A stretch of DNA of 8,600 nucleotides, taken from assembly GCA_947372405.1 (NCBI GenBank), contig CANBTO010000194.1, forward strand, positions 1-8,600. The letters are read 5' to 3'. Shown here one piece after another: positions 1 through 6,723 of the stretch. How positions within the stretch are numbered: the first letter of the stretch is position 1; each line of letters opens with the position of its first letter. This stretch comes from Verrucomicrobiaceae bacterium. GTDB lineage: Bacteria > Verrucomicrobiota > Verrucomicrobiae > Verrucomicrobiales > Akkermansiaceae. The notes beneath the pieces were generated by a model. That model was given only the letters and a program-made list of their open reading frames with translations. It ran no database searches and was not told the origin of the DNA. Made by a program: the position numbers and the translations under genes.

Positions 1-68
1 TCTGACCGCACTTTTCGGATAGAGTGACTTTTGATTGCCCGGGGGAGGGGAATGTCCATATTCGGGCC

Positions 69-698
69 GTGATTTCACTAGCACAGATATTTGGAAAGAA
101 GGACCGGTTCTTTGAACTCCTCTCGGCCAGCGCCAAGTCGGCTCACCAGAGCATCGAGGCGCTGTCAAGGATGCTGAAGGAATCGAACGGCAACGTGTCG
201 CTCGCGGAGCTGGCGGTGGCGCGGCGCAACGAGAAGAAGAACGCGGAAACCATCAGCGAGGAACTCGTGAAGGTCTTCATCACGGCGCTGGAGCGTGAGG
301 ACATCGAGGCCCTGTCGCGGGCGCTTTACCGGATCCCCAAGACCGTCGAGAAATTCGGCGAGCGCTACGAGATCATGCACCGGCTGGTTTCCGCCACCGA
401 TTTCGCGCCGCAGATGGCCATCGCCCAGGAGGCGGCCGCCGTGGTCGTCCGGATGGTGGACATGCTGCCCAAGAGTCCGAAGCTGGAGGACATCAAGGCG
501 GAAAACGACAAGATGCAGGAACTCGAAGGCCGCGCCGACCAGTTGGTGCTGGGTTACCTCAAGGAGATCTATTCCGGGTCGATCGACCCGATCAAGGCGA
601 TGGCCATGCGGGATCTCTACGACCTGCTGGAAAAAGTGATCGACCGCTGTCGGGACGCCTGCAACGTCGTTTCGCAGATTGTTTTGAAAAACTCCTGA
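69..698 (+). CDS. DUF47 family PhoU-like protein, partner of PiT phosphate permease
   Basis: Helical cytoplasmic protein of the DUF47 (PhoU_div, TIGR00153-like) family, thought to regulate or assist the PiT phosphate transporter beside it. From the GTG at 69 the protein is 209 aa and opens with the typical family start, FGKKDRFFELL at about residues 8-18. Charged helices follow, as in PhoU-like three-helix bundles, including a central ERYEIMHRL stretch and a C-terminal LLEKVIDRCRDACNVV helix. Another in-frame GTG lies at 24 and would add 15 residues that do not resemble the family; neither start has a well-spaced ribosome binding site. A GA-rich AGGGG lies at 46-50, about 18 nt upstream of the chosen start. 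An in-frame stop at 3-5 shows the gene does not begin outside the window. It ends 12 nt before the permease gene, so co-transcription is very likely. Family assignment is secure; the exact role is inferred from the pairing. Confidence 0.85.
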   Translation: MISLAQIFGKKDRFFELLSASAKSAHQSIEALSRMLKESNGNVSLAELAVARRNEKKNAETISEELVKVFITALEREDIEALSRALYRIPKTVEKFGERYEIMHRLVSATDFAPQMAIAQEAAAVVVRMVDMLPKSPKLEDIKAENDKMQELEGRADQLVLGYLKEIYSGSIDPIKAMAMRDLYDLLEKVIDRCRDACNVVSQIVLKNS

Positions 699-710
699 GG
701 CCGGACCCGC

Positions 711-2189
711 ATGACTCTCGGCATCATTTTTCTGGTGGTTTTCATCGCCCTCGTCTTCGAGTACATCAACGGCTTTCACGACACGGCCAATTCGATCGCG
801 ACGATCGTGGGCACCAAGGTGCTTACGCCGCGGCAGGCCATTCTAATGGCAGCAATCACCAACCTGATCGGCGCGCTGGCCGGCCATGCCGTCGCCAAGA
901 CGGTTTCCTCGGGGCTGGTGGATTCGCAGTTTGTCTCGCCGATGGTGATCGTCTGTGCGCTGTTAGGCGGGATCGTCTGGAACCTTCTCACCTGGTGGTT
1001 CGGGCTGCCATCGAGCTCCACCCACGCGCTGGTTGGCGGGATCTGCGGTGCCGCAGTGGCCAGCTCTCATGACAACTGGAAGGCGATCATCTGGTCGGTG
1101 GAGAAGGTCAAGGATGGCAAGGTCGTGATGGAAGGGGTGTTGAACAAGGTGGTCGTGCCAATGATCACCTCGCCGATCATCGGATTCTTCGGCGGAATGT
1201 TGGTCATGGGGCTGCTGTATGCCGTGTTGCGGAATGCGAAGCCGCGGTTCGTGAACCGCTTTTTCGGCAAGGCGCAGATTTTCAGTGCGGGTTTCATGGG
1301 ATTCGCCCACGGTCTTGCGGACGCCCAGAAAACCATGGGGGTGATCACCCTCGCGCTGGTGACGGCCACCGCCACCGGCAGTTTCACGGCTCTTCCCAAC
1401 TGGCTTGGCTTCCTGCGCATGGACAAGTCGATGGCTTCCGAGCAAAGCATCAAACACCTTCTGAATCCGGAGTCCACCCCGGAGCAAATCCGTGGTGCTG
1501 CCGAGACGCTCGAAAAAGAAGCGCAGATCATTTCCAGCGGTGAGTTCCGAGAGGCGTTCCTGACCCTCGCCGCCAAGACCCACGAGATTCAGGGAGACTC
1601 CGCATCCGCCGCGCGTGTGGCCGCGCTGGCTTCCGCCACCCATCAGGAAATTGTCATTGCGGAGGAAGCTCGCCTGATCACCAAACTCCCGATCCTCGGT
1701 CCCATGGTGGCGGCCAAACCTAACCACTGGGAGAAGACTCTCGGTGGCGAGATCGCCTCGGCCACCAAGGCCGGCAAGAACCCGCTGGTCTCCGCCGCAG
1801 GCAAGGTGAAGGACCTATCTCCCGACGTGCCCGTGTGGATCAAGGTCATCTGCTCGCTCACCATGGCGGCGGGCACCATGGCCGGTGGCTGGCGCATCAT
1901 CAAGACGCTCGGCCACAAGATGGTGAAACTCCAGCCCGTCCATGGCTTCGCCGCGGAAACCACCGCCGCCACCTTGCTGGCAGTGACCGGCAGCCTCGGC
2001 ATGACGGTTTCCACCACCCACAGCGTGACCACCGCCATCATGGGCGTCGGCTGCGCCAAACGATTCAACGCGCTGAAATTCTCCCTCGTCGAGCGGATCA
2101 TCTGGGCCTGGATCCTGACGCTTCCCGCCGCCGGTCTCGTCGGCTATGCGATGGTGAAACTGTTCCGGGTGTTCGGCTGGATTCCTTGA
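711..2189 (+). CDS. PiT-family inorganic phosphate transporter
   Basis: Inner-membrane low-affinity phosphate permease of the PHO4/PiT family (492 aa), which moves phosphate or metal-phosphate with a cation. The two PiT signature halves are visible: GFHDTANSIAT at residues 21-31 in the N-terminal half and FAHGLADAQKTMG at 198-210 at the start of the second half. The conserved SSSTHALVGG (101-110) is mirrored by STTHSVTTAIMG near the C terminus, the internal duplication expected of the family. Hydrophobic segments occupy about 1-20, 42-60, 78-118, 148-172 and most of 375-490. Residues about 235-375 form a hydrophilic, Ala/Glu/Lys-rich helical loop separating the two transmembrane halves, as in long PiT proteins; total length is close to E. 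coli PitA. The ATG at 711 begins directly with a membrane helix. It is the second gene of the DUF47-PiT pair. Codons 84-86 carry one copy of the recurrent YTGTTAGR octamer. Confidence 0.95.
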   Translation: MTLGIIFLVVFIALVFEYINGFHDTANSIATIVGTKVLTPRQAILMAAITNLIGALAGHAVAKTVSSGLVDSQFVSPMVIVCALLGGIVWNLLTWWFGLPSSSTHALVGGICGAAVASSHDNWKAIIWSVEKVKDGKVVMEGVLNKVVVPMITSPIIGFFGGMLVMGLLYAVLRNAKPRFVNRFFGKAQIFSAGFMGFAHGLADAQKTMGVITLALVTATATGSFTALPNWLGFLRMDKSMASEQSIKHLLNPESTPEQIRGAAETLEKEAQIISSGEFREAFLTLAAKTHEIQGDSASAARVAALASATHQEIVIAEEARLITKLPILGPMVAAKPNHWEKTLGGEIASATKAGKNPLVSAAGKVKDLSPDVPVWIKVICSLTMAAGTMAGGWRIIKTLGHKMVKLQPVHGFAAETTAATLLAVTGSLGMTVSTTHSVTTAIMGVGCAKRFNALKFSLVERIIWAWILTLPAAGLVGYAMVKLFRVFGWIP

Positions 2190-2203
2190 GGAAATAGTGG
2201 CTT

Positions 2204-2223
2204 GAACATGCTGTTCCAGCATG
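2204..2223. terminator. Overlapping inverted repeats downstream of PiT gene, possible 3'-end hairpin
   Basis: CATGCTG (2207-2213) and CAGCATG (2217-2223) form a perfect 7-bp stem around a 3-nt loop, starting 18 nt after the PiT stop codon. The left part also reads GAACA-TGC-TGTTC (2204-2216), a second palindrome sharing the same bases, so two alternative stems are possible. No T-tract follows, so this is not a canonical intrinsic terminator. It could protect the 3' end of the phosphate operon mRNA or be a protein-binding site. Confidence 0.3.
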
Positions 2224-2255
2224 CCGCGTCATAGCCCGGCGAAGGCGGGTCCATC

Positions 2256-2293
2256 ATGGAGACAAGCTGATGAGCAAGCTGAAGCATGAACTC
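2256..2293 (+). repeat. 38-bp direct repeat, left copy (flanks HigBA)
   Basis: This copy matches 3174-3211 at 36 of 38 positions; the differences are C/T at 2267 versus 3185 and A/T at 2286 versus 3204. Similarity stops sharply at both ends. It lies between the PiT operon and higB. Internally it holds two CAAGCTG heptamers, and the second (2275-2281) can pair with CAGCTTG just beyond the repeat (2295-2301). It also contains GGAG eight bases ahead of an ATG (2270), giving a short frame MSKLKHELAA that ends at 2302. The repeat pair brackets only the toxin-antitoxin genes, which suggests a cassette boundary or insertion-derived duplication. Confidence 0.85.
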
Positions 2294-2298
2294 GCAGC

Positions 2299-2334
2299 TT
2301 GACTGCCCCCGACTGTGTTGCTAATTTGACAACA
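2299..2334 (+). promoter_or_regulatory. Candidate higBA promoter with overlapping operator-like inverted repeat
   Basis: TTGACT at 2299-2304 matches the sigma-70 -35 hexamer at five of six positions. Possible -10 hexamers are GCTAAT at 2320-2325 (spacing 15) or TAATTT at 2322-2327 (spacing 17). An inverted repeat, TGTTG (2316-2320)-N9-CAACA (2330-2334), covers the -10 region and ends 9 nt before the higB ATG. HigA-type antitoxins autorepress through palindromes in this position, so this is the obvious operator candidate. Spacing and -10 quality are imperfect, and nothing beyond sequence supports it. Confidence 0.4.
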
Positions 2335-2343
2335 GGTTTCCGA

Positions 2344-2652
2344 ATGAGAATCATCACCAAGCGCCGCATCCACGACTATGCCAAGCTACATCCCAACGCC
2401 GCCGCCAATCTCGCCGCATGGATCACCGTAGCCTCCGCCGCCAAGTGGCAATCCATCGCCGACGTTCGAAAAGTTCTTCCCTATGCGGATCTCGTCACAG
2501 TCGGCAGTTCCAAAACCGTCACTATCTTCAACATTGCGGGCAACCACCATCGCCTGATCACCGCCATCCATTATAACACCCGCAGCATCTTTATCCTGAA
2601 AATACTCACCCATGCCGAATACAGTAAAGACCGCTGGAAAAACGACCTCTGA
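2344..2652 (+). CDS. higB: HigB-family type II toxin (mRNA interferase)
   Basis: Toxin of the HigB family (HigB_toxin, PF09907-like), 102 aa, a RelE-fold ribosome-dependent endoribonuclease that cleaves mRNA when its antitoxin is lost. Family features visible are an N-terminal MRIITKRRIHDYAKLHP, the central NIAGNHHRLITAIHY (residues 63-77), and the C-terminal hallmark LTHAEYSKDRWK (88-99). Length is typical and the frame is intact, so it is probably functional. The ATG at 2344 is chosen because the reading frame upstream (TTG at 2299) does not resemble the family and overlaps the putative promoter; a weak AACAGG lies about 8 nt before it. The antitoxin follows immediately, the toxin-first order characteristic of higBA. 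The pair is bracketed by 38-bp direct repeats, which suggests horizontal acquisition. Confidence 0.88.
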   Translation: MRIITKRRIHDYAKLHPNAAANLAAWITVASAAKWQSIADVRKVLPYADLVTVGSSKTVTIFNIAGNHHRLITAIHYNTRSIFILKILTHAEYSKDRWKNDL

Positions 2653-2656
2653 ACCG

Positions 2657-3082
2657 ATGAAAGCCACCAAGCCAACCCTCCCCAGTTTCGCCAAGTTGCC
2701 GAAATCCTACGAAGCCCTCTGCCGCCTGCACCTGCCGCGCAAACTGCATGATGATATCGAACTCGATGCCGTCACCGCGATCATCGACCTCATGGCCGGC
2801 CACCCGCTCAACGCCGATCAATCCGACTACCTCGAAACCCTCGCCGAGCTGGCTGATGCCTACGAATCCGCAAACCAAGAAGCTCTTCGCCATCTGCCCC
2901 CGCATGAGTTTCTCGCCGCTCATCTCGAAAACATCGGCATGACCGCCACCGAGTGGGGCCGGCTCATCGGCATCGACCGCTCAACCGCATCACGCCTTCT
3001 CCGTGGCGAGCGCAAGTTCAACACCGGCCACGTCAGGAAAACCGCCAATGCTCTGGGTCTCGAAGCCTCTTGTTTGATCTAG
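2657..3082 (+). CDS. higA: HigA-family antitoxin, XRE-type HTH protein
   Basis: Cognate antitoxin for the preceding HigB: binds and neutralises the toxin and represses its own promoter. From the ATG at 2657 it is 141 aa. Residues about 17-75 form the acidic N-terminal part typical of this HigA group (ALCRLHLPRKLHDDIELDAV, then LNADQSDYLETLAELADAYE). Residues about 83-141 form a Cro/C1-type helix-turn-helix, with the recognition region in MTATEWGRLIGIDRSTASRL (95-114) followed by GERKFNTGHVRKTANALGL. The start at 2657 leaves a 4-nt gap after the toxin stop. An in-frame ATG at 2612 would overlap the toxin by 41 bp and add 15 residues outside the family pattern. Neither has a good ribosome binding site, so translational coupling to higB is likely. 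Confidence 0.87.
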   Translation: MKATKPTLPSFAKLPKSYEALCRLHLPRKLHDDIELDAVTAIIDLMAGHPLNADQSDYLETLAELADAYESANQEALRHLPPHEFLAAHLENIGMTATEWGRLIGIDRSTASRLLRGERKFNTGHVRKTANALGLEASCLI

Positions 3083-3153
3083 CGACAGGCCCAGTGCCAA
3101 AGGATATATCCAAGATCCCAGCGGCGGACGCCATCGAGAAATGGCCCGGAGTT

Positions 3154-3167
3154 CACGGTTTACCGTG
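3154..3167. terminator. Small hairpin after higA, possible weak terminator
   Basis: CACGG (3154-3158) and CCGTG (3163-3167) pair perfectly around the loop TTTA, 71 nt after the higA stop and just left of the right-hand direct repeat. There is no T-tract on either strand, so intrinsic termination is doubtful. Confidence 0.25.
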
Positions 3168-3173
3168 CCTCTG

Positions 3174-3211
3174 ATGGAGACAAGTTGATGAGCAAGCTGA
3201 AGCTTGAACTC
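3174..3211 (+). repeat. 38-bp direct repeat, right copy (flanks HigBA)
   Basis: This is the right partner of the repeat at 2256-2293, in the same orientation, with 36 of 38 bases identical. Here the inner part forms a perfect CAAGCT-GA-AGCTTG palindrome (3193-3206), whereas the left copy has one mismatch. It again carries GGAG eight bases before an ATG (3188), opening a 21-codon frame beginning MSKLKLELLTIL and ending at 3253. The frame extends past the repeat edge into unrelated DNA. The copy lies between higA and the 3' end of the convergent rhamnosidase gene. Confidence 0.85.
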
Positions 3212-3227
3212 CTGACAATCCTCAGGA
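3210..3227. terminator. Hairpin between the right direct repeat and the rhamnosidase 3' end
   Basis: TCCTGA (3210-3215) and TCAGGA (3222-3227) form a perfect 6-bp stem with a 6-nt loop, overlapping the last two bases of the direct repeat. It lies about 47 nt beyond the stop codon of the minus-strand gene, a suitable place for a 3'-end structure. There is no T-tract. Confidence 0.25.
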
Positions 3228-3273
3228 CCGCGCCATGTGATTCGCGTGTCTGAAGAGATCCATCCGTCAGGAA

Positions 3274-5556
3274 TCATTTCCCGCCGCGGCGGATGACGCG
3301 GTGGGTGCCGGAACCGAGGTTGTCTAACAAGACTCGCCCGTCGGCGAGGCGGCCTTTGACGGAACTTCCATCCAGGTTCAACTCATCCGATTTGCTGCCG
3401 AGGTCCGGCAGCGAGACTTCGGCGGTCATGTTGGCGGGCAGCGTGACATTGAGTTCGAAGTTACCTGATGCCTCGCGCTTGAACCCGGCGTCGATGAAGC
3501 CGCGGATGGTAGGCAGGCGCGCGCTGGCATAGCTGAGATTGCCGGGGCGGGGCTGGATGCGCACCTTGCCGAATCCGGGTTCCAGCGGCTCGATGCCGAT
3601 GAGCTTGCGTGGAAGGATCTGTGCCGGAGCGGAACTCCAGGCGTGGGTCCAGCCGCTGTTTTTCTTGTATTTGATGTCCCAGGCCTCGGTGGTGACAGTC
3701 GAGCCGACACGGATCATGTTGAGCCAGCTCCGGTCGCTGTTAGAAGTCATCAGGTCCAGCGCCGCCTGCTCCTCGCCGGCGTCGTAGAGCGCTTCCAACA
3801 GATAGATGGTGGGATAGACGCTGCATGCCATGCCCCGGGATTTGATGAAATCGACGACGGTTTTGCGGTGCTTTTCAGGAACCAGCCCGAAGGCGAGCGG
3901 AAACAGGTTGGCGTGCAGCGAGGCGTGGCTGGAACCGATGCCATCGACATAGAGGCCGCGCTTGGAGTCGAACATCTTCGAGTTGATGGCGGCCATGACC
4001 TGTTCGGCGCGCTGGCGGTAGTTTTTTGCGTCATCCTGCTTGTTGAGGACCTCGGCGATTTTCGCCATGTCCACGAGGGACTTGAAGTGGCAGGCGTTGA
4101 CGACGGTGTTGTAGTCCTTGAAATCATAACCGTCCGCTTCGCCCCTGGGCCAGTCCACGATGTCCTTGAGGGGGCCGTTGTTGAAGTGGATGGATTGAAA
4201 GAACTCCTTGTTTTGCAGGCCGGTGCGGGTGCTGATGAGTCCGTCGGGTCCCGCGAGTGCGAGCATGGTCTTGGGCTGGAGTTCCTGATAGTAGCGTGCC
4301 ATCGAGCGGCTGTTGCCGGTGTGAAGGTAGTCGGCCCACGCCATGAAGATGCTGTGGGAAATCCACTCGGTGGGCCAGGACGCATGGAAGATCATGTTTT
4401 CACTGGTGTAGCGCGCGGTGGCGAAGGCACGGTCCACGGCGTAATGACTCATCTGGTGGATGTGGCTGTCCGCCTCATACATCATGCGTTCACGTTCGCT
4501 GGCGGAGTAATCGCCATTGAAGGTGTTCACCTTCACGGAATAGCGGCAGAGATCATAGACATCGTTGAGAGCTTTGTTAGAGCTGGTGAACGAGGATGCG
4601 TTGGCGTCGAAGTCCACCCACAGCGCGAGTTGTTTGGGCGACTCCACGGTGATCTTTTCCATCCCCGGCATCAGTTCGCAGTAGCGGAAGGGCACGACGT
4701 CGGGCAGTTGTGCAGGCATCGCCTGGCTGTGAGGGAAATGCGGGACGAAGCGCGGCAGTTGCAGGGTGTAGGACCGCTTGCCGGGCTGGATCGTGAGCGG
4801 CACCTTGCGGTAAATGATGCCGCCGCCTGGTGTCGGGTCGACGGTGCTGCCCTTGGATTTTTCGCCTACGGCCACCTGGATCACGCACTCGGTGACGGTC
4901 GGCGAGGCCGGCGTCCAGGAAATGGTGAGTTCGAGGGTGGAGAAGGCGGCTTTGCCGAAATCGAGAAACCAGCTGCCGTCGGGTCTGGCCTCGACGCGGG
5001 CGGCTGGAATCGGATGGAAGGTGACAGGCGGCCGGTCCTCGAAGGTCCAGTTCTTGTGGCCGGAGTCATCGTCCAACTCGATCCAACGGCTCTCGCCGGG
5101 CCACTTTTTGTCAGGGCGCTTGAACTCGCCGGTATTGAAGCGCTGCGGCTTGCTGAGGGACGAGGGATGTCCGTCCTTGTTCCAGGTGCGGACACACCAC
5201 CAGTAAGACGAGTTCGCCGCGAGTGGCTTGCCGCCATAGATCACGTTGATCGACTGCGGCGAGGCGACCTTGCCGGAGTCCCACAGGTCTCCGGTTTCCT
5301 TTTCCAGCAGTGAGGCGGAGGATGCTACGAGAATCCGGTAGGCGCTCTGCCGATCCGCTGTTAGACTGGAGTTGACGATCCAGCCGAAATCCGGTCGCGG
5401 CTCGGTGATCACGCATTTTTCCGGTTCGGTGAGGAGGTCGCACAACAAACCGGATGGCGCGTCCTCGGCCGGTAAAGCGAGGCACGTCACGACAAGCGTA
5501 CCGGCGAGATGGATGAGGAATCGGTTGGATTTCATGAAATGAGTAATGCGGCGCAT
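3274..5556 (-). CDS. Exported alpha-L-rhamnosidase-like glycoside hydrolase (GH78)
   Basis: Secreted or periplasmic glycosidase, 760 aa, likely releasing alpha-L-rhamnose from plant or algal polysaccharide or glycosides. Residues about 8-33 form a signal peptide (basic MKSNR, hydrophobic core, cleavage near ALPA-ED). Residues 37-146 match the N-terminal Ig-like rhamnosidase domain (TEPRPDFGW, QSAYRILVAS, YWWCVRTW). About 150-315 is a beta-sandwich region. About 320-645 is the (alpha/alpha)6 catalytic barrel, with GDYSASERERMMYEAD at 348-363 where GH78 enzymes carry their acidic catalytic cluster (E356 and D363 the best equivalents), then WPTEW (395-399), IVDWPRGE (466-473) and TTEAWD (622-627). 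Residues 650 to about 735 form the C-terminal beta domain (PLEPGFGKVRIQPRPG). The start could equally be M8 at 5535; neither has a clear ribosome binding site. At 760 aa it is shorter than many GH78 enzymes, so extra carbohydrate-binding modules seem absent. Substrate is inferred from family only. The gene is monocistronic and convergent with HigBA. Confidence 0.85.
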   Translation of the reverse strand: MRRITHFMKSNRFLIHLAGTLVVTCLALPAEDAPSGLLCDLLTEPEKCVITEPRPDFGWIVNSSLTADRQSAYRILVASSASLLEKETGDLWDSGKVASPQSINVIYGGKPLAANSSYWWCVRTWNKDGHPSSLSKPQRFNTGEFKRPDKKWPGESRWIELDDDSGHKNWTFEDRPPVTFHPIPAARVEARPDGSWFLDFGKAAFSTLELTISWTPASPTVTECVIQVAVGEKSKGSTVDPTPGGGIIYRKVPLTIQPGKRSYTLQLPRFVPHFPHSQAMPAQLPDVVPFRYCELMPGMEKITVESPKQLALWVDFDANASSFTSSNKALNDVYDLCRYSVKVNTFNGDYSASERERMMYEADSHIHQMSHYAVDRAFATARYTSENMIFHASWPTEWISHSIFMAWADYLHTGNSRSMARYYQELQPKTMLALAGPDGLISTRTGLQNKEFFQSIHFNNGPLKDIVDWPRGEADGYDFKDYNTVVNACHFKSLVDMAKIAEVLNKQDDAKNYRQRAEQVMAAINSKMFDSKRGLYVDGIGSSHASLHANLFPLAFGLVPEKHRKTVVDFIKSRGMACSVYPTIYLLEALYDAGEEQAALDLMTSNSDRSWLNMIRVGSTVTTEAWDIKYKKNSGWTHAWSSAPAQILPRKLIGIEPLEPGFGKVRIQPRPGNLSYASARLPTIRGFIDAGFKREASGNFELNVTLPANMTAEVSLPDLGSKSDELNLDGSSVKGRLADGRVLLDNLGSGTHRVIRRGGK

Positions 5557-5875
5557 GGAGTGCGACCAGGTTGACGGATTTGATCACGCTGCGGATGAGC
5601 GGATTCTATCGAATTTCCAGCGGAGCAACAGCCGGGGATTGCCGGGCAGACGGTGATCGTGATGAACCGCAAAGTTTTGCCTGCATGAAAAAAGAGACAG
5701 CGCTTGAGGAACTGGCAAGCAGCCGCTGCCATGTGCCTCCGGGATCGCGCAAGCGTGAAAGGGGGCGGGCTGAAGCGCCACGGCAGACGCATGCGTGATT
5801 TTAGCTGGATGCGGGCCGAGAAGTGCCCTAGGGTTCCGTTCATTGATTGAGCGGGTTTTTACAATACCGGGACAC
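5557..5875. other. Divergent intergenic region between the GH78 gene and the DUF4190-pseudopilin gene
   Basis: This 319-bp region has no convincing coding frame. On the minus strand a TAGAAT -10-like hexamer (5603-5608) lies about 47 nt before the GH78 start at 5556, with only a poor -35. A perfect 10-bp palindrome, ACGCATGCGT, sits at 5787-5796, about 80 bp upstream of the + strand gene and could be an operator. TACAAT (5860-5865) is a -10-like hexamer 10 nt before the ATG at 5876; it would give an almost leaderless transcript. None of these sites is more than suggestive. Confidence 0.4.
5603..5608 (-). promoter_or_regulatory. Possible -10 element of the GH78 gene
   Basis: On the minus strand this reads TAGAAT, five of six matches to the -10 consensus, and would give a 5' leader of about 40 nt to the first ATG. 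The best-spaced -35 (CTGTTG, 17 bp upstream) matches the consensus poorly. Confidence 0.25.
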
Positions 5876-6610
5876 ATGAACCAGCCCCAAGCCATTCCAA
5901 CTCAAGTTCAGACTCAATCTTCCGGACTAGCCACCGCTAGTTTGGTCTGCGGCATTTGCGGATTTGTTCTTGGCCCTGTGACCGGAATCCCTGCCATCAT
6001 CACCGGTCACATGGCACTCAGCCAAATCAAAAAGTCCGGCGAAGTCATTCAAGGGAAAAGCATGGCAATGGCCGGATTGATTATGGGTTACTTCACCACG
6101 GTTCTTATGGCTCTTCTCGCCACCGCTGGATTTGCCGCGGGCAATGCCGCCATTCAAAAAGCCAAAAAAACCATCACGCTCGCCACCGAAGTGGCACTTG
6201 AATCCGCAGTAAACAATTTCGTCGTAGAATACGGCACCATGCCAAAGGCAGGTGAAGTGGATGCTGTGGTGAAAACCGACACGGACATGGAATTTCTCAA
6301 GGCGTTATTGGGGTCCGAAAGCAGCGGTCCCATGATGCGCAACCCGCGCTCTATCAGGTTCCTTTCAGCCAGGGAAGGAAAGGAGAAGAAAAACGGTCTT
6401 ATCTATAGTCAAAATGGGGATGATATCGAAGGCCTTTACGATCCATGGGGTGGTCCATACCACGTCGTTTTGGATCTCAATAACGATGCGATTGTCACGG
6501 TCCCACAATCAACTGGGGGCAGCACCACTCTCAAAGGTCGTCGCGTGGCGGTATGGAGTGATGGCCCTGACCGGAAACCAGGAACCAATGACGATGTGAC
6601 CAGCTGGTAG
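5876..6610 (+). CDS. DUF4190 membrane segment fused to a GspG-like pseudopilin domain
   Basis: Membrane-anchored protein of 244 aa. Residues about 17-90 match DUF4190: a first hydrophobic helix (SLVCGICGFVLGPVTGIPAI), a short charged loop with the typical HMALSQIKKSGEVIQGK, then a second helix (MAMAGLIMGYFTTVLMALLATAG). Residues about 95-244 resemble the C-terminal part of the type II secretion major pseudopilin GspG: a helix (ATEVALESAVNNFVVEYGTMPKA), DPWGGPYHVVLDLNNDA (189-205), and VAVWSDGPDRKPGTNDDVTSW at the very end, the calcium-binding loop region of GspG. No prepilin peptidase site (GFTLIE-like) is present, so it is unlikely to be processed as a pilin. The ATG at 5876 is preferred because the frame upstream is not protein-like. 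Role unknown: it may display or recruit a pseudopilin-like domain at the inner membrane. The gene appears less GC-rich than its neighbours. Confidence 0.8.
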   Translation: MNQPQAIPTQVQTQSSGLATASLVCGICGFVLGPVTGIPAIITGHMALSQIKKSGEVIQGKSMAMAGLIMGYFTTVLMALLATAGFAAGNAAIQKAKKTITLATEVALESAVNNFVVEYGTMPKAGEVDAVVKTDTDMEFLKALLGSESSGPMMRNPRSIRFLSAREGKEKKNGLIYSQNGDDIEGLYDPWGGPYHVVLDLNNDAIVTVPQSTGGSTTLKGRRVAVWSDGPDRKPGTNDDVTSW

Positions 6611-6723
6611 ATGGCCTCGGTGCCCTGGCTGCTGAGCGCATCGTTCAATGCAGGTATTGGTGGGGAGTCTAAGGATTGCCAGCTCGGATCGCGCTCTGGC
6701 GGGCCTTGTTGCATGTGGGCAAA

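Noticed and set aside
52..72. ATG at 52 directly behind a GGGGGAGGGG stretch
   Set aside because: The frame stops after six codons and is out of register with the DUF47 gene; the purine run is too close to this ATG to be its ribosome site.
963..1727. Long minus-strand open frames inside the PiT gene
   Set aside because: They overlap the clear PiT coding sequence and their composition (His, Arg, Gly rich) is not protein-like.
2204..2216. LexA/SOS box reading of GAACATGCTGTTC
   Set aside because: The half-sites are separated by five bases, not the four of GAAC-N4-GTTC boxes, and the site lies after a stop codon far from any damage-response gene.
3643..5313. A 556-codon open frame on the + strand opposite the GH78 gene
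   Set aside because: It is exactly antisense to a gene with recognisable GH78 domains; its translation is Val/Gly/His-rich with no family resemblance, typical of a shadow frame in GC-rich DNA.
5467..5490. Lipoprotein signal in the GH78 leader (VVTC)
   Set aside because: Thr before Cys is unfavourable for signal peptidase II; an ordinary cleavage near ALPA fits as well or better.
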